A stretch of 64,000 bases of DNA from Fibrobacter sp. UWB5 (lineage in GTDB: Bacteria > Fibrobacterota > Fibrobacteria > Fibrobacterales > Fibrobacteraceae): contig NZ_MWQH01000005.1 of NCBI RefSeq assembly GCF_002210295.1, forward strand, positions 211,761 to 275,760. Direction: 5' to 3'. Positions 1-9,802 of this stretch are shown here, in pieces (within the stretch, counting starts at the first letter, position 1; each line of letters opens with the position of its first letter). The notes under the pieces were generated by a model, which had not been told where the DNA came from, did not search any database, and worked only from the letters and a program-made list of their open reading frames with translations. The position numbers and the translations under genes were made by a program.

Positions 1-1763
1 GCAACACCTTGCTGTTCATCGATGAAATCCACACCATCGTGGGTGCAGGCAAGACCGAGGGCTCCATGGACTTGGGCAACATGCTCAAGCCGAAACTGGC
101 CCGTGGTGAACTGCACTGCATCGGTGCGACGACCACGCAGGAATACCGCAAATACATCGAGAAGGATTCCGCATTGGAACGTCGTTTCCAGCCCGTGCAG
201 GTTGACGAGCCGAGCGAAGAGGAATCCATTTCAATTTTGCGTGGCATTAAGGACGGCTTTGATGCGCACCATGGCGTGCGTCTGCACGACAACGCGCTTG
301 TGGCGGCGGTGAAACTTTCGAACCGCTACATCAGTGACCGTTTCTTGCCGGACAAGGCCATTGACCTGATTGACGAGGCGGCAAGCCTTGTGAAGACGCA
401 GATGGACACCGTGCCCGAAGCCTTGGACACCTTGCAGCGTAAGGAACTCCAGATGAAAATCGAGGAGCAGGCCTTGGCGAAGGAAACCGACGACACCAGC
501 GTAAAGCGCCTGAAAGAGTTGCGTGAAGAACTCGCGACGACAGATGCTGCAGTCAAGCTCATGCAGGACCGTTGGCAAGAAAGGCGCGCGAAGAATGCCG
601 AGTTGCAGGGCCTCAAGAAGTCCTTGCAGCAGGCGAAGGACGAGATGGAGCAGGCCGAAGCCCGCTATGACTTGAACCGCGCCGCCGAACTCAAGTACAA
701 CAAGATTGTGAACCTCGAAAAGGAAATCGCCGCGAAGACCGAAGAAATCAAGAAGTCCGCAAGCGACGGCGACCTGAGCGAAGAGGTGACCGAAGAGACG
801 ATTGCCCTCGTGGTGAGCCGTTGGACCGGAATTCCTGTCACGAAACTTTGTGAAGGCGAGAAGGCCAAGTTGTTGCACTTGGACGAACGCCTGCACGCCC
901 GCGTGATAGGCCAGGACGAAGCCGTCGAGGCGGTTTCGGAAGCGATTCTGCGTAACCGTAGCGGACTTAGCCGCGAAAATGCGCCGATCGGTAGCTTCTT
1001 GTTCCTGGGCCCGACGGGTGTGGGCAAGACGGAACTTGCGAAGGCGCTTGCCGTGGAACTGTTCGACGACGAGAATGCGCTGGTGCGTATCGACATGAGC
1101 GAATACATGGAAAAGCACAGCGTTTCGCGACTCATTGGCGCGCCTCCGGGATACGTGGGCTACGAAGAAGGCGGCCAGCTGACCGAAGCCGTGCGTACGC
1201 ATCCGTACTGCGTGATTCTGCTCGACGAAATCGAGAAGGCTCACCCCGACGTGTTCAACACGCTGTTGCAGGTGCTTGACGATGGTCGTCTGACCGATGG
1301 CAAGGGCCGTACCGTGAACTTCAAGAACACCTTGATCTTGATGACTTCGAACCTGGGCGCCGCTCATTTCCAGAACCGCGCAGGTGATGCAAAGCCTGTG
1401 ACCTTGAAGGAAATCGAGCCGGAACTCCGTGGTTTCTTCAGGCCGGAATTCCTGAACCGCTTGGACGAAGTGCTGGTATTCCAGAGTTTAACGAAGCCGC
1501 AAATCAAGGACATCGTGAAGCTGAAATTCAAGGGCCTCGCCGAACGCGCTGCCCGTCAGGATTTGCAGCTCACGCTGACCGACAAGGCGCTCGAAGCGAT
1601 TGCCGACGGTGCTTACCAGCCGGAATTCGGTGCACGTCCGATCCAGCGTTATCTGGAACGGAACGTGGAACGCCCGCTGAGCCATGCAATCCTCGCTGGC
1701 GAAGTGAGTGCCGCAAAGCCGGTCACCATCGACTACGATGGAACTACGTTCACCGTGAAGTAA
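1..1763 (+). CDS. clpB: ATP-dependent disaggregase ClpB, 5'-truncated by window edge
   Basis: This is the C-terminal part of ClpB, the AAA+ hexameric disaggregase that threads aggregated proteins and works with DnaK in the cytoplasm. The reading frame is open from the window edge. It begins at the Walker B of the first ATPase domain ([15 protein letters not shown]), so roughly the first 270 residues of a normal ClpB are missing; the truncation is due to the window, not a mutation. A charged coiled-coil middle domain follows (about 135-270 of the fragment), then the second ATPase domain with Walker [13 protein letters not shown] and Walker [16 protein letters not shown], and the C-terminal D2-small domain ([11 protein letters not shown]). 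The coiled-coil middle domain separates it from ClpA; ClpC has a much shorter one. A strong hairpin terminator lies about 30 bp after the stop. Identification is secure. Confidence 0.97.
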   Translation, partial: NTLLFIDEIHTIVGAGKTEGSMDLGNMLKPKLARGELHCIGATTTQEYRKYIEKDSALERRFQPVQVDEPSEEESISILRGIKDGFDAHHGVRLHDNALVAAVKLSNRYISDRFLPDKAIDLIDEAASLVKTQMDTVPEALDTLQRKELQMKIEEQALAKETDDTSVKRLKELREELATTDAAVKLMQDRWQERRAKNAELQGLKKSLQQAKDEMEQAEARYDLNRAAELKYNKIVNLEKEIAAKTEEIKKSASDGDLSEEVTEETIALVVSRWTGIPVTKLCEGEKAKLLHLDERLHARVIGQDEAVEAVSEAILRNRSGLSRENAPIGSFLFLGPTGVGKTELAKALAVELFDDENALVRIDMSEYMEKHSVSRLIGAPPGYVGYEEGGQLTEAVRTHPYCVILLDEIEKAHPDVFNTLLQVLDDGRLTDGKGRTVNFKNTLILMTSNLGAAHFQNRAGDAKPVTLKEIEPELRGFFRPEFLNRLDEVLVFQSLTKPQIKDIVKLKFKGLAERAARQDLQLTLTDKALEAIADGAYQPEFGARPIQRYLERNVERPLSHAILAGEVSAAKPVTIDYDGTTFTVK

Positions 1764-1796
1764 TATTCTCCTCCAATCATCCCTCCCTAACAAAAA

Positions 1797-1831
1797 ATGA
1801 CCTGCATCCTAAACGATGCGGGTCATTTTTT
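1797..1831. terminator. bidirectional intrinsic terminator between clpB and hisN
   Basis: A 12-bp stem (1797-1808 with 1815-1826, one G-T wobble) with a 6-nt loop is followed by a T run on the plus strand. It is preceded by an A run that becomes a T run on the minus strand. It lies between convergent clpB and hisN and can serve both. Confidence 0.85.
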
Positions 1832-1851
1832 AATGTCTTTTGATTAGCGTT

Positions 1852-2667
1852 TTATTTGGCAGACATGATTTTCGCGACTTCGTCGTGAATCAAGCCGTTC
1901 GAGGCCATGCTCGTGTAGCCTTCGTAAATCGGGGCTACCGGCTTGCCGCTTGCATCGAAGAGTTCCGTGATGCCGTCGATAGTGCTGAACTTGCCGCCCG
2001 CCTCCTTGAACAGCAGCGGATACGGGGCAATGTCCCACAACGAAACCACCGGGTCAATCATCAGTTCGGCACGGCCGGCGGCAACTAGGTAGTAACCGTA
2101 GCAATCTCCCCAGCCGCGATGCAGTTTGGCTGCGCGACGTACGGCAGCATACTTTTCGCCGTAGCCCGCGGTTTCCATGGTATTCACAGTGCCCGAAAGC
2201 ACGAGCGAATCAGAAAGTTTAGCAACCTTGGAGCAGCTAATTTCACGGCCGTCTAAGAATGCGCCGCCATCTTTGACCGCCCACACCGCCGTATTCATGG
2301 CAGGAATGCGAATAAGGCTAGCAATCGGCGTTCCCTTCTTGTACAAGGCAATGAGCGTACCGAACAGAGGAACGCCATGAATGAAGGCCTTGGTTCCGTC
2401 AATCGGGTCAATCACCCACTGGTATTCGGCATCGGGATTTTCAATTCCGAATTCTTCGCCAATCACGCCAAAGCCCGGAGTTTCCTTTTCCCAGAACTTG
2501 CGGGCAATTTCTTCGGTGCTTTTGTCAGCGACGGTCACAGGCGTGTTGTCCTTTTTCCATTCCACGCCAACGCTTGCCTGAAAATACTTCATGATATTTT
2601 CTTGGGCAAGGTCTGCGGCCTTAAGCGCAATTTTCAAAAGCTCTTGATTTTCAGCAGTCGCTGCCAT
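1852..2667 (-). CDS. hisN: inositol monophosphatase family protein, probable histidinol-phosphatase
   Basis: A 271-residue member of the Mg-dependent inositol monophosphatase superfamily. The metal-binding motifs are present: GEEFG, then WVIDPIDGTKAF (motif DPxDGT) and LWDIAP (WDxA motif). The ATG at 2667 is chosen over an upstream in-frame start because GGAGG sits just before it. It lies 14 bp downstream of hisC on the same strand. That context, plus the resemblance to HisN of actinobacteria and plants, suggests it dephosphorylates L-histidinol phosphate, the step after HisC. The superfamily also includes inositol-1-phosphatase and CysQ, so the exact substrate is inferred. Confidence 0.85.
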   Translation of the reverse strand: MAATAENQELLKIALKAADLAQENIMKYFQASVGVEWKKDNTPVTVADKSTEEIARKFWEKETPGFGVIGEEFGIENPDAEYQWVIDPIDGTKAFIHGVPLFGTLIALYKKGTPIASLIRIPAMNTAVWAVKDGGAFLDGREISCSKVAKLSDSLVLSGTVNTMETAGYGEKYAAVRRAAKLHRGWGDCYGYYLVAAGRAELMIDPVVSLWDIAPYPLLFKEAGGKFSTIDGITELFDASGKPVAPIYEGYTSMASNGLIHDEVAKIMSAK

Positions 2668-2681
2668 AACACCTCCGGCGA

Positions 2682-3773
2682 TTAATTCTCCGCCTTCCAC
2701 TTTTTAACGAGGCTGACCAGGAGTTCGTTTTCTTCGCGCTTGCCGAGAGTCACGCGGATGTGTTCGGGCAGGCCAAAGCTTGTAAGTCCGCGAACGATCA
2801 TGCCGTTCTGTTCGAGGAACAGCACGAGGTCCTTCGCCTTCGCACCGATGTGGACGCAAATGAAGTTACCCTGAGTCGGCAACACTTTGAAGCCGAGCGA
2901 TTCAAACTCCGGAGTCAGATACTTGATGCCAGCAGCATTGAGTTCAAGCGTACGCTTGACGTGTTCCTTGTCGGAAAGGGCGGCAATTGCAGCCACTTGA
3001 GCGGCCTGGTTCACGTCGAACGGCGGCTTGATTTTCCACAAGGCGCGGATAACTTCAACGTTACCGAATGCGTAACCGATGCGCAGCCCTGCAAGGCCGT
3101 AAATCTTACTGAACGTGCGGTTGATAAACAAGTTCTTGTACTTGTCCAACATGTCAATCAGCACAGGATAATCGCTTGCCGTTGCAAATTCAGAATAAGC
3201 CTGATCGAGGAATACGAGCACGTTGCTCGGTACCTTATCCAGGAAGTCAATCAGTTCCTGCTTATTGTAGTAAACGCCAGTCGGATTGTTCGGGCTGCAG
3301 ATAAAGACCACGCGAGTCTTGTCGTTAATAGCCTTCAAAAGTTCCGAAAGCGGAGTCTTCTGGTCACCCACACCGACACCGATAAAATCGGCGCCGTTGG
3401 AAAGTGTGGTAAACTTATAGACCGAGAACGTCGGCGTAATGCCGATACAGTTGTCACCCTGACGGATAAAAGCCTTACCCACCATGTCAATGATTTCGTC
3501 GGAACCGTTACCAATAACAATCTGGTCGGTGTTCACGCCGTAAAAATCAGCGATGGCATTGATCAGCTTAGGAGCATCACCACGCGGGTACAAATGTAAA
3601 ATATCCGCAATTTCACGATAGGCTTCAATAGCCTTGGGGGAAGCCCCCAGTGGGTTTTCGTTCGAGGCCAGCTTCACAACCTTGGTCAAACCGTACTTGG
3701 CACGGATTTCTTCCATGGATTTGCCGGGAACGTAATCAGAAAGTTTCAAAAGCTCTGGACGCGGATCAATCAT
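2682..3773 (-). CDS. hisC: histidinol-phosphate aminotransferase
   Basis: Fold-type I PLP aminotransferase of about 363 residues that converts imidazole-acetol phosphate to histidinol phosphate in histidine synthesis. Family motifs are clear: SPNNPTG, the aspartate/tyrosine pair FLDQAYSEF, and the PLP lysine in TFSKIYGLAGLRIGY, followed by the C-terminal arginine region LPEHIRVTLG. The start MIDPRPELLK at 3773 is preferred because a purine-rich AGAGGATATC precedes it; an extension of seven residues is possible. It forms a two-gene unit with the phosphatase downstream. A role on aromatic amino acids is also possible for HisC homologues, but neighbour and motifs favour histidine. Confidence 0.92.
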   Translation of the reverse strand: MIDPRPELLKLSDYVPGKSMEEIRAKYGLTKVVKLASNENPLGASPKAIEAYREIADILHLYPRGDAPKLINAIADFYGVNTDQIVIGNGSDEIIDMVGKAFIRQGDNCIGITPTFSVYKFTTLSNGADFIGVGVGDQKTPLSELLKAINDKTRVVFICSPNNPTGVYYNKQELIDFLDKVPSNVLVFLDQAYSEFATASDYPVLIDMLDKYKNLFINRTFSKIYGLAGLRIGYAFGNVEVIRALWKIKPPFDVNQAAQVAAIAALSDKEHVKRTLELNAAGIKYLTPEFESLGFKVLPTQGNFICVHIGAKAKDLVLFLEQNGMIVRGLTSFGLPEHIRVTLGKREENELLVSLVKKWKAEN

Positions 3774-3819
3774 GATATCCTCTTTTTTTTGCACCTAAAA
3801 TTTAGCTAAATTGAGTCCC

Positions 3820-4527
3820 ATGAAAATTTCCCATTTCATTATTTTTGTGTTAATAGGCCTTTGCTTTCAAAACGCCTTCGCTTTGGACCGTATTTGGAAC
3901 ATGCGTTACACTCTCGGCCCCGATGCTAGACCCTCGCCCAAGTTTGGCGCCGGTCTTGGCTTGCGTTCGGATTTCGGAAGCAATGTGCTTTTCCCCGTGA
4001 ACATTTTGGGTTCACTAAACAAGGAATGGGAATTGGGCGCCAAGGTGGACATGTACACCTACAACAAGATGGACAACATGGAAGCCTCCATTGACATCGG
4101 TGGACGATACCGTATGGGCGCCGGCCGATTTGTAGAATTGGACGGCTACTTTGGACTCAACCGCAACAACGGTAGCGCCATGGTGCTCACCTACGGCAAA
4201 GAAGTTTACATCGCAAGCAACTTTTCTAACTCCTACGAAGCACGCGCCGGTTTCTTTGACGGCGTTACCGGAGAAGACGGCTACGTCAAATTCGCCCTCG
4301 GAACCATTCCGACACTGCACTTTGGCAAAAGCTTCCTTTGCATGATCGAAATTACCTCAAGCGGAAGCGCCGGACATTTCCGCGACGACTTTATGGTCGA
4401 CATCATCCCGAAGCTGGAACTCGCCCTTGGCAGCACACGCGTGCGCCTGGAATTCGATATCGGCGTTCTGCAGGATGATAACAACGACCAAAAGAGCATC
4501 GGTCTGTACGTGCAGACGGCCCTCTAG
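3820..4527 (+). CDS. predicted secreted outer-membrane-type protein of unknown function
   Basis: A 235-residue protein with a signal peptide (MKISHFIIFVLIGLCFQNAFA). The remainder alternates polar and hydrophobic residues with many Gly and aromatic positions, typical of a small outer-membrane beta-barrel (for example GYFGLNRNNGSAMVL and VRLEFDIGVL). The C-terminus ends in an aliphatic residue (LYVQTAL). I do not recognise a named family. It is divergent from hisC and converges on comEC with no spacer: its TAG is immediately followed by the TAG of comEC on the other strand. The ATG at 3820 is used because it begins the signal peptide. Confidence 0.7.
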   Translation: MKISHFIIFVLIGLCFQNAFALDRIWNMRYTLGPDARPSPKFGAGLGLRSDFGSNVLFPVNILGSLNKEWELGAKVDMYTYNKMDNMEASIDIGGRYRMGAGRFVELDGYFGLNRNNGSAMVLTYGKEVYIASNFSNSYEARAGFFDGVTGEDGYVKFALGTIPTLHFGKSFLCMIEITSSGSAGHFRDDFMVDIIPKLELALGSTRVRLEFDIGVLQDDNNDQKSIGLYVQTAL

Positions 4528-6891
4528 CTAACGCCACATCGTTTCGACAAACATGGTATCTTGCCGGAAGACGACATTGATCGTCCCGCGTTCAGCCGTA
4601 TTCAGGTACGGAATCTTAAGAGAATCCAGTCTTTGAATCACCTGTTTGCTCGGATGGCGAAAGCGGTTCTTGCGGCCGCTCGAAATGAGGGCGAGTTTTG
4701 GTTTGACACGATTCAAGAATTTTCGGCTACTTGATGTCTTTGAACCATGATGGCCAAGTTTCAGCACATCACTTTCCAAATAAGCATCCGTTTTCATGAT
4801 TTCTTTTTCGCCTTGCACCGTCAAATCACCGGTCAAAACTGCCGAATGTCCGAGGCCCTTTGCCCGAAACGAAATGCTTTGCGTGTTGGCATCTACGCAA
4901 CGTTTGGAATCGGGATGAATTACCTTGATTTCAAAGAACTTTTCTTTGTACATTACCCCACGTGAAATATCGCGGATAGGAATGTCTCGCCGGTAAGCCT
5001 CCGCTATCACCTGTTGCCAGTTTTCTTTTTCATCGATTCTTGCGCAATCCGTTATCCAGAGTTCCTTGACCGGAAACATCTTGATGATTGACGCCGCTCC
5101 GCCAAAATGGTCCTGGTCCGCATGCGTAATGATCAAGGCGTCTAGCTTGGAAACCCCTATATGGTGCAGATAAGGCACGATGATGTCTTTTCCGGAATCT
5201 TGCCGCTTGATATCGCCGGCATCAACCAGGATATGGGAGCCCGAAGGAGTCGTAAGCAAAAGGCTATCGCCCTGTCCGATATCGATGGCCGTCAACTTCC
5301 AACTCGGTTTGACAATGGCGTAATAGCCTTTGTAGGCAAACGTCATCGCAAAAAGAATCATGCAACACAGCGAAAAGCGCCGGGCAATCCTGTTTTTACC
5401 GAAAACGGGCATCAACACAATCAATACTCCGCATAAAAGTAGAATTGACGGATCAAAGGGCCCCACTGTAATAGAGGCTTGCGAAGAATCCGACAGCAAG
5501 CGCGTCAAGAGCGAAGCTAGTCTCAAAAAGAAGCGAGCCGCATAACAGAAATATTCCCGCAAAATATCAAACGGAGAAAGCAGCGCAAACAGCCCCGCCT
5601 GCATGCCCATCGAAATCGCAGGCACCACCACAATATTGCCAAGCCACGCAAACGGCGAAAGCGTCTTGAAATGGTGAATCAAAAAAGGAGCCGTCGAAAG
5701 TGTGGCGCACAGGGTCACATAAGTCGGCTCCACCACAAGCGCCTGCAAGCGGGACCACCACTTATTCTTGCGAAGTTCATCGGGCAACTTTTTGAGCGGA
5801 CTCCAAGAGCCACCCATCAAGATTCCCATGGTCGCCGCCACCGAAAGCTGAAAACCCGGATTCCAGATGACAGAGGGTTCGGGAATCATAATGAAAAGAA
5901 GGGCGACCCCCAGGCTATTCAGAGTATTCGCAGTCCTTTGGAACAATGCGCCGACCTGCGGCACGGCAAACATGAGCACCGCACGCCTTACGGCGGGCGA
6001 CCCGCCGGTCACAGGAATATACAAGAACAGAAGTACAATCGCCAAAATGCGCACGCCTCGGTGCGGAAGCCCCGTCGCCTTCAAAAAAATCATGAGCATT
6101 CCGGCAAGCAATACCACATGAAACCCGCTTATCGCCAAAACATGAACTAGCCCAGAACGCTGAAAATCACTGCGCAAGGCATCGGGAATACCGCTCCGGT
6201 CACCCGCCAAGAGCCCCAACAAGAGTCCCGTTTCGGACTGGTCCAGATAATCGCTAAATCGCGACCCAATCCACTTGCGGAATTGATAAAAACTGCGCTC
6301 CGGCACCCAGTTTTTACGGTAAGTCGTCCAATGGACAAACTTGCCATACGCCAAGAGCCCTTGTGACTTAAGCCATCCCTGGGTATCAAATGCGCCCGGC
6401 ACCGTAGGCGGCAAAACCGGATAGTACGAAGCCTCGTAACAAAGCGAATCTCCGGGCATAGGGTACTCGGGCAACGAGCGCTTTTCAGTCAGTCGAACAC
6501 GATATGGCGAAAGCAGCTCCCCCGCAATCGTTTGAGTCGTGCGAATGACGATCGCCATGCCGCTCTTTTTGGATTGCGTCGTCTCGACAATCCCGCAAGC
6601 CTCTGTATAAGCGCCTGCCGCAGGCAAATCATTCTCATCTTGGCGCACCGAGTATTCATGGCAAACAAACGACACCACGACACTGATCAAGACAACCCAT
6701 TGCAACGACTTTTTGAAGACATGCGTCACAAGGCCTAAAACAGGCCACAAGAAACAAGCGTACAGCGGTTCATCGAGGCCTGCAAAAACAACCGTCATGA
6801 CAATGGCACACAACAAGGCCGGTTTTCCCATGAGCGGAGTCAACAGGTTATATAAATCAGTCTGAATTTTGTATTTTTTTCTAGATTTCAT
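4528..6891 (-). CDS. comEC: ComEC/Rec2 family DNA uptake channel
   Basis: A 787-residue inner-membrane protein with the ComEC/Rec2 layout. It has N-terminal hydrophobic helices, an OB-like extracytoplasmic segment, the multi-helix Competence domain (LAISGFHVVLLAGML and the run of helices after it), and a C-terminal metallo-beta-lactamase-like domain (ITHADQDHFGG at about 585-595, GHHGSKTSS near the end). ComEC forms the channel that carries single-stranded DNA into the cytoplasm during natural transformation, and the beta-lactamase domain is proposed to degrade the other strand. No other competence genes are in this window. The start at 6891 (MKSRKKYKIQ) is the first ATG; a GTG 13 codons upstream is possible. 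Confidence 0.9.
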   Translation of the reverse strand: MKSRKKYKIQTDLYNLLTPLMGKPALLCAIVMTVVFAGLDEPLYACFLWPVLGLVTHVFKKSLQWVVLISVVVSFVCHEYSVRQDENDLPAAGAYTEACGIVETTQSKKSGMAIVIRTTQTIAGELLSPYRVRLTEKRSLPEYPMPGDSLCYEASYYPVLPPTVPGAFDTQGWLKSQGLLAYGKFVHWTTYRKNWVPERSFYQFRKWIGSRFSDYLDQSETGLLLGLLAGDRSGIPDALRSDFQRSGLVHVLAISGFHVVLLAGMLMIFLKATGLPHRGVRILAIVLLFLYIPVTGGSPAVRRAVLMFAVPQVGALFQRTANTLNSLGVALLFIMIPEPSVIWNPGFQLSVAATMGILMGGSWSPLKKLPDELRKNKWWSRLQALVVEPTYVTLCATLSTAPFLIHHFKTLSPFAWLGNIVVVPAISMGMQAGLFALLSPFDILREYFCYAARFFLRLASLLTRLLSDSSQASITVGPFDPSILLLCGVLIVLMPVFGKNRIARRFSLCCMILFAMTFAYKGYYAIVKPSWKLTAIDIGQGDSLLLTTPSGSHILVDAGDIKRQDSGKDIIVPYLHHIGVSKLDALIITHADQDHFGGAASIIKMFPVKELWITDCARIDEKENWQQVIAEAYRRDIPIRDISRGVMYKEKFFEIKVIHPDSKRCVDANTQSISFRAKGLGHSAVLTGDLTVQGEKEIMKTDAYLESDVLKLGHHGSKTSSSRKFLNRVKPKLALISSGRKNRFRHPSKQVIQRLDSLKIPYLNTAERGTINVVFRQDTMFVETMWR

Positions 6892-6960
6892 TGTTATAAA
6901 GCCCTTCAGAAGAGTCCCTCTTCTATACACGCTTTTTTGGAGGCACTGGAACGTTTTTTT

Positions 6961-8235
6961 ATGAAAAATTTTTGTAAAAAATTTTGTGTGTTGTACTTTT
7001 TAGGCCTGGCGCTATTCTTGGCAGGCTGCGGTGATGATCCTGAAAAAGAATTTATCCTTTACCCGGACAGCGGACTTGCTTTTGGACTGTTCCCCAACGA
7101 CTACGCCCAAAACGATTCCTCGGCTGCGAACCTGGCTCACGGCATTACGCTGATAGTCCACCCCAATGCCACTTACCAGCTGTCATTCGATGTTGACCCC
7201 GATTTTGAAGCCCCGAAGCTCCAGCTTTTTAGAATTTTCCTGAGCAAAAACGGCGAAGACTTGCACGCCCAAGTGGTCCGCACCCTGGATCCCGTTGTCA
7301 AGAACGGCCGTTACATATACTCCTTTATTTGCGAAGAACGCGAAAATGCCTTGTGGGCAACGAGCCTGATTCAAGACGAGTCCTACTACCAGGGCCGCGT
7401 TTCAAACATCCGGTTCACGGGCGAAGGCGCCTACTCCGACCATTTTTCAATCAACCTGATTCTGGTCGGCAATATCGAAGAAGAACTCGAGGACTTTAGC
7501 GTCAAGGAACTGGCTTCAAACTTGTTGGCGGAATACCGCAAGCACTACACCTCCGTAACGATTGACACGCTCTATATCAAGCGAGCCGCCGAACACCCGA
7601 CTCTCGGGGAAAACTACCCGGCAAACGAGCCCTGGATTGCAGGCCGTTCTTCAGACGACATCATGGTTTCTGAACTGGGTGGCTGGCCCGGTGCTGAAAA
7701 CGCGTTGGACATCACCCTAGTGCACTTTATTGACCAAGAAGGCATTCTGGGTTATTCAAACCTGTTTAGCGCAAACCTCGGCAAGGGAACCGGAAGTACC
7801 GTCGTTTTGGGAACGCACATCAAGACCCCGGCTGGCGAAGAAACGCTTGACATGCAGGGAATCATTGAAACGGCCCTCCACGAAACCGGCCATTTCTTTG
7901 GGCTCCGCCATACGACCGCGACTACTGCCGATATCGAAACCATCTTTGAAGGCTACGATTTCGGCGATTATTCGAACCTTGAAGACGGGCTCGAAGACAC
8001 CCCCTCTTGCAATTCACTTGTGGCGGCAAGCTTTGCCAAAGTTCAAAGGACCGATTTCCGCGTCAACCGCTTGATGCCGCGCATCCGCGTTTTCGCGAAC
8101 ACCCCGTTCAAAGTCGAGAACTGCCCGGATGCAGGCAATTACATGTTCCCGCTCACGGTAGAAAACAAGACTCTCTCGTTTAGCAAACAGCAACTGGCCA
8201 TTATCCGTCAGAACCTGATGATTTTCCCGCATTGA
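6961..8235 (+). CDS. lipoprotein with metzincin-type zinc protease motif
   Basis: A 424-residue protein with a lipoprotein signal ending in LAGC (Cys23), so probably anchored in the envelope. Around residues 306-316 it carries HETGHFFGLRH, which matches the metzincin signature HExxHxxGxxH: three zinc histidines plus the catalytic Glu. The rest shows no family I recognise. Several Asp/Asn/Gly-rich stretches suggest a secreted extracellular domain. A GGAGG lies about 16 bp before the ATG. It is followed after 3 bp by a DUF4416 gene and then another metalloprotease-like gene, so the three are likely co-transcribed. The downstream Met turn expected of metzincins was not confidently located (LMPRIRV is a candidate), so the proteolytic assignment rests on the zinc motif. 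Confidence 0.7.
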   Translation: MKNFCKKFCVLYFLGLALFLAGCGDDPEKEFILYPDSGLAFGLFPNDYAQNDSSAANLAHGITLIVHPNATYQLSFDVDPDFEAPKLQLFRIFLSKNGEDLHAQVVRTLDPVVKNGRYIYSFICEERENALWATSLIQDESYYQGRVSNIRFTGEGAYSDHFSINLILVGNIEEELEDFSVKELASNLLAEYRKHYTSVTIDTLYIKRAAEHPTLGENYPANEPWIAGRSSDDIMVSELGGWPGAENALDITLVHFIDQEGILGYSNLFSANLGKGTGSTVVLGTHIKTPAGEETLDMQGIIETALHETGHFFGLRHTTATTADIETIFEGYDFGDYSNLEDGLEDTPSCNSLVAASFAKVQRTDFRVNRLMPRIRVFANTPFKVENCPDAGNYMFPLTVENKTLSFSKQQLAIIRQNLMIFPH

Positions 8236-8238
8236 TTT

Positions 8239-8808
8239 ATGAAAGCTTCGCAATTTTCTGAACAAGCCCAATTGATTGCATTTGTCTTGCAGCCCAGTGC
8301 CGAATGGCTGCCCGAAGTGATCGATGCCCTCGAAAACACCTGGGGCAAGATTCGCCATAAGGGGAAATTATTTGCTTTCGACAAGACGCCCTATTACACG
8401 CCCGAAATGGGAGAAGGCTTGTATCGCGGCGTGGTTTCGTTCGAGAAGACGATTCCGCCCGAAACGATAGCCGCCGAAAAAGAACGAAGCAATGCGCTGG
8501 AACTTACGATGGCGCAGGCCACAAACCCTGAAGCGCGCCGCGTGAACATTGATATCGGTTACATGGACTTGGACAAGGTGGTTTTACCAAGTTATAAGCG
8601 CGGACCGTTCAAACTTTACGCCGGCAATGGCGTATGGCTCGACATGCTCCTGACTTACGCGAAGGGACAATTCCACCCCACCGCCTGGGCTTTCGAAGAC
8701 TTTAAGCGCAACCCCTACCAGCATGACTTGCAACTCATTCGCGAACGTTACAAGAAGGCCGGCAGCGGTAAAAACGATTCGTCTAAAGATACGGCGGTAA
8801 GACTTTGA
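8239..8808 (+). CDS. DUF4416 family protein
   Basis: A 189-residue soluble protein resembling the DUF4416 family. The recognisable block is NIDIGYMDLDKVVLPSYKRG, followed by KLYAGNGVWLDMLLTYAKGQF and HPTAWAFEDF. The family is widespread in deep-branching bacteria and has no established function. There is no signal peptide or membrane segment. The charged C-terminal tail after about residue 170 is low complexity. It overlaps the next gene by 4 bp, with a TTG start shared with its TGA stop, so the two are translationally coupled. Confidence 0.75.
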   Translation: MKASQFSEQAQLIAFVLQPSAEWLPEVIDALENTWGKIRHKGKLFAFDKTPYYTPEMGEGLYRGVVSFEKTIPPETIAAEKERSNALELTMAQATNPEARRVNIDIGYMDLDKVVLPSYKRGPFKLYAGNGVWLDMLLTYAKGQFHPTAWAFEDFKRNPYQHDLQLIRERYKKAGSGKNDSSKDTAVRL

Positions 8809-9791
8809 AAAATCTGGTCTCGATTGTCATTGGCGTCATCGTCTTGCTCGTCGGAGTTCGCTGGTTCATGCAGCAATCGGCGGCCAAAGAGGCTTTTGAC
8901 AAGCACGAAGCGCTAATCGCCGAGACCAATGAATGCCTGGAAATGGCAGAATGGAACTGCGCCGAGAAAAACGTGCGCACGCTCCTCAAGGAAGCCCCCG
9001 ACGACCAGAATTTACAGCTCCATTTGGCAGGAATCCTCTACGAACAGGAACGATACGAAGACTGCATTGCCTACGTTCAGTCGCGAAAATTCCGGCATGA
9101 AGACCTGGATTACCTGAAGCAGAAAAGCGAATCCCTGATTCGCGAAATGGACGAACTCAAGATTGAACGGTCCATGCATTTTCGCGTGGAATTTGAAGGT
9201 CGCCCTTCCCGCAGTGACGTAATGGAAGCGCTCTCGGTATTAGAGGTTGCCTACGATTCACTCTGCCACCTGTTTGACTTTCATCCCGAAAACAAGATGC
9301 ACCTGGTGCTTTACGAATCTTCGCAATACCAAGGTGTAGGCCCTCGCCCCGAATGGGTCGGAGCCGTATTCGATGGCAAGCTCCGTATTCCCGTGAACGT
9401 GATGGCCTACCGCGAAATTTACCGTCCGATGTTCTTCCATGAACTCACCCACGCCTTTATCCGCGCCATGACCCGTTACCACATACCGCTTTGGGTAAAC
9501 GAAGGCATCGCCCAGGTGATTGACGCCTCCCGTACGGGAATGGCCAAGCCCGAAGGCAGCGTTCCTAGCATTGAAGCGCTCAAGACGCCCTTCGTAAACG
9601 AAAACAACACCGGTACGGCCGTTAAACTCTACTGGTATTCGCAGGCCATGGTCGAACGGCTTTTGGCACGCAACGCAAACCTCGTGCATTTCAGGAAGTT
9701 CATTCAGGATATGCGCACCCTCGGCGACGACGAAGCCCTCAAAAAATACTACGGCGTCACCACGCAGCAACTGCTAGATGAAGTAAGGTAG
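8805..9791 (+). CDS. membrane-anchored TPR-like protein with HExxH peptidase (MA-type) domain
   Basis: A 328-residue protein with an N-terminal transmembrane anchor (residues 1-25), a helical TPR-like segment (about 35-110), and a C-terminal gluzincin-like domain. The zinc motif FFHELTHAF lies at about 210-218, followed 15 residues later by WVNEGIAQVID, which supplies the third zinc ligand Glu as in Peptidase_MA-like families. It starts at a TTG overlapping the stop of the DUF4416 gene; no in-frame ATG retains the anchor. It probably acts in the periplasm. Its substrate is unknown. It is the second zinc-protease-like gene in this three-gene unit. Confidence 0.72.
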   Translation: MKNLVSIVIGVIVLLVGVRWFMQQSAAKEAFDKHEALIAETNECLEMAEWNCAEKNVRTLLKEAPDDQNLQLHLAGILYEQERYEDCIAYVQSRKFRHEDLDYLKQKSESLIREMDELKIERSMHFRVEFEGRPSRSDVMEALSVLEVAYDSLCHLFDFHPENKMHLVLYESSQYQGVGPRPEWVGAVFDGKLRIPVNVMAYREIYRPMFFHELTHAFIRAMTRYHIPLWVNEGIAQVIDASRTGMAKPEGSVPSIEALKTPFVNENNTGTAVKLYWYSQAMVERLLARNANLVHFRKFIQDMRTLGDDEALKKYYGVTTQQLLDEVR

Positions 9792-9802
9792 CGGAGGATT
9801 CT

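Noticed and set aside
231..1367. Long open frame on the minus strand inside clpB
   Set aside because: It is the antisense shadow of a G+C-rich gene with strong codon bias; the translation has no recognisable domain and clpB is certain.
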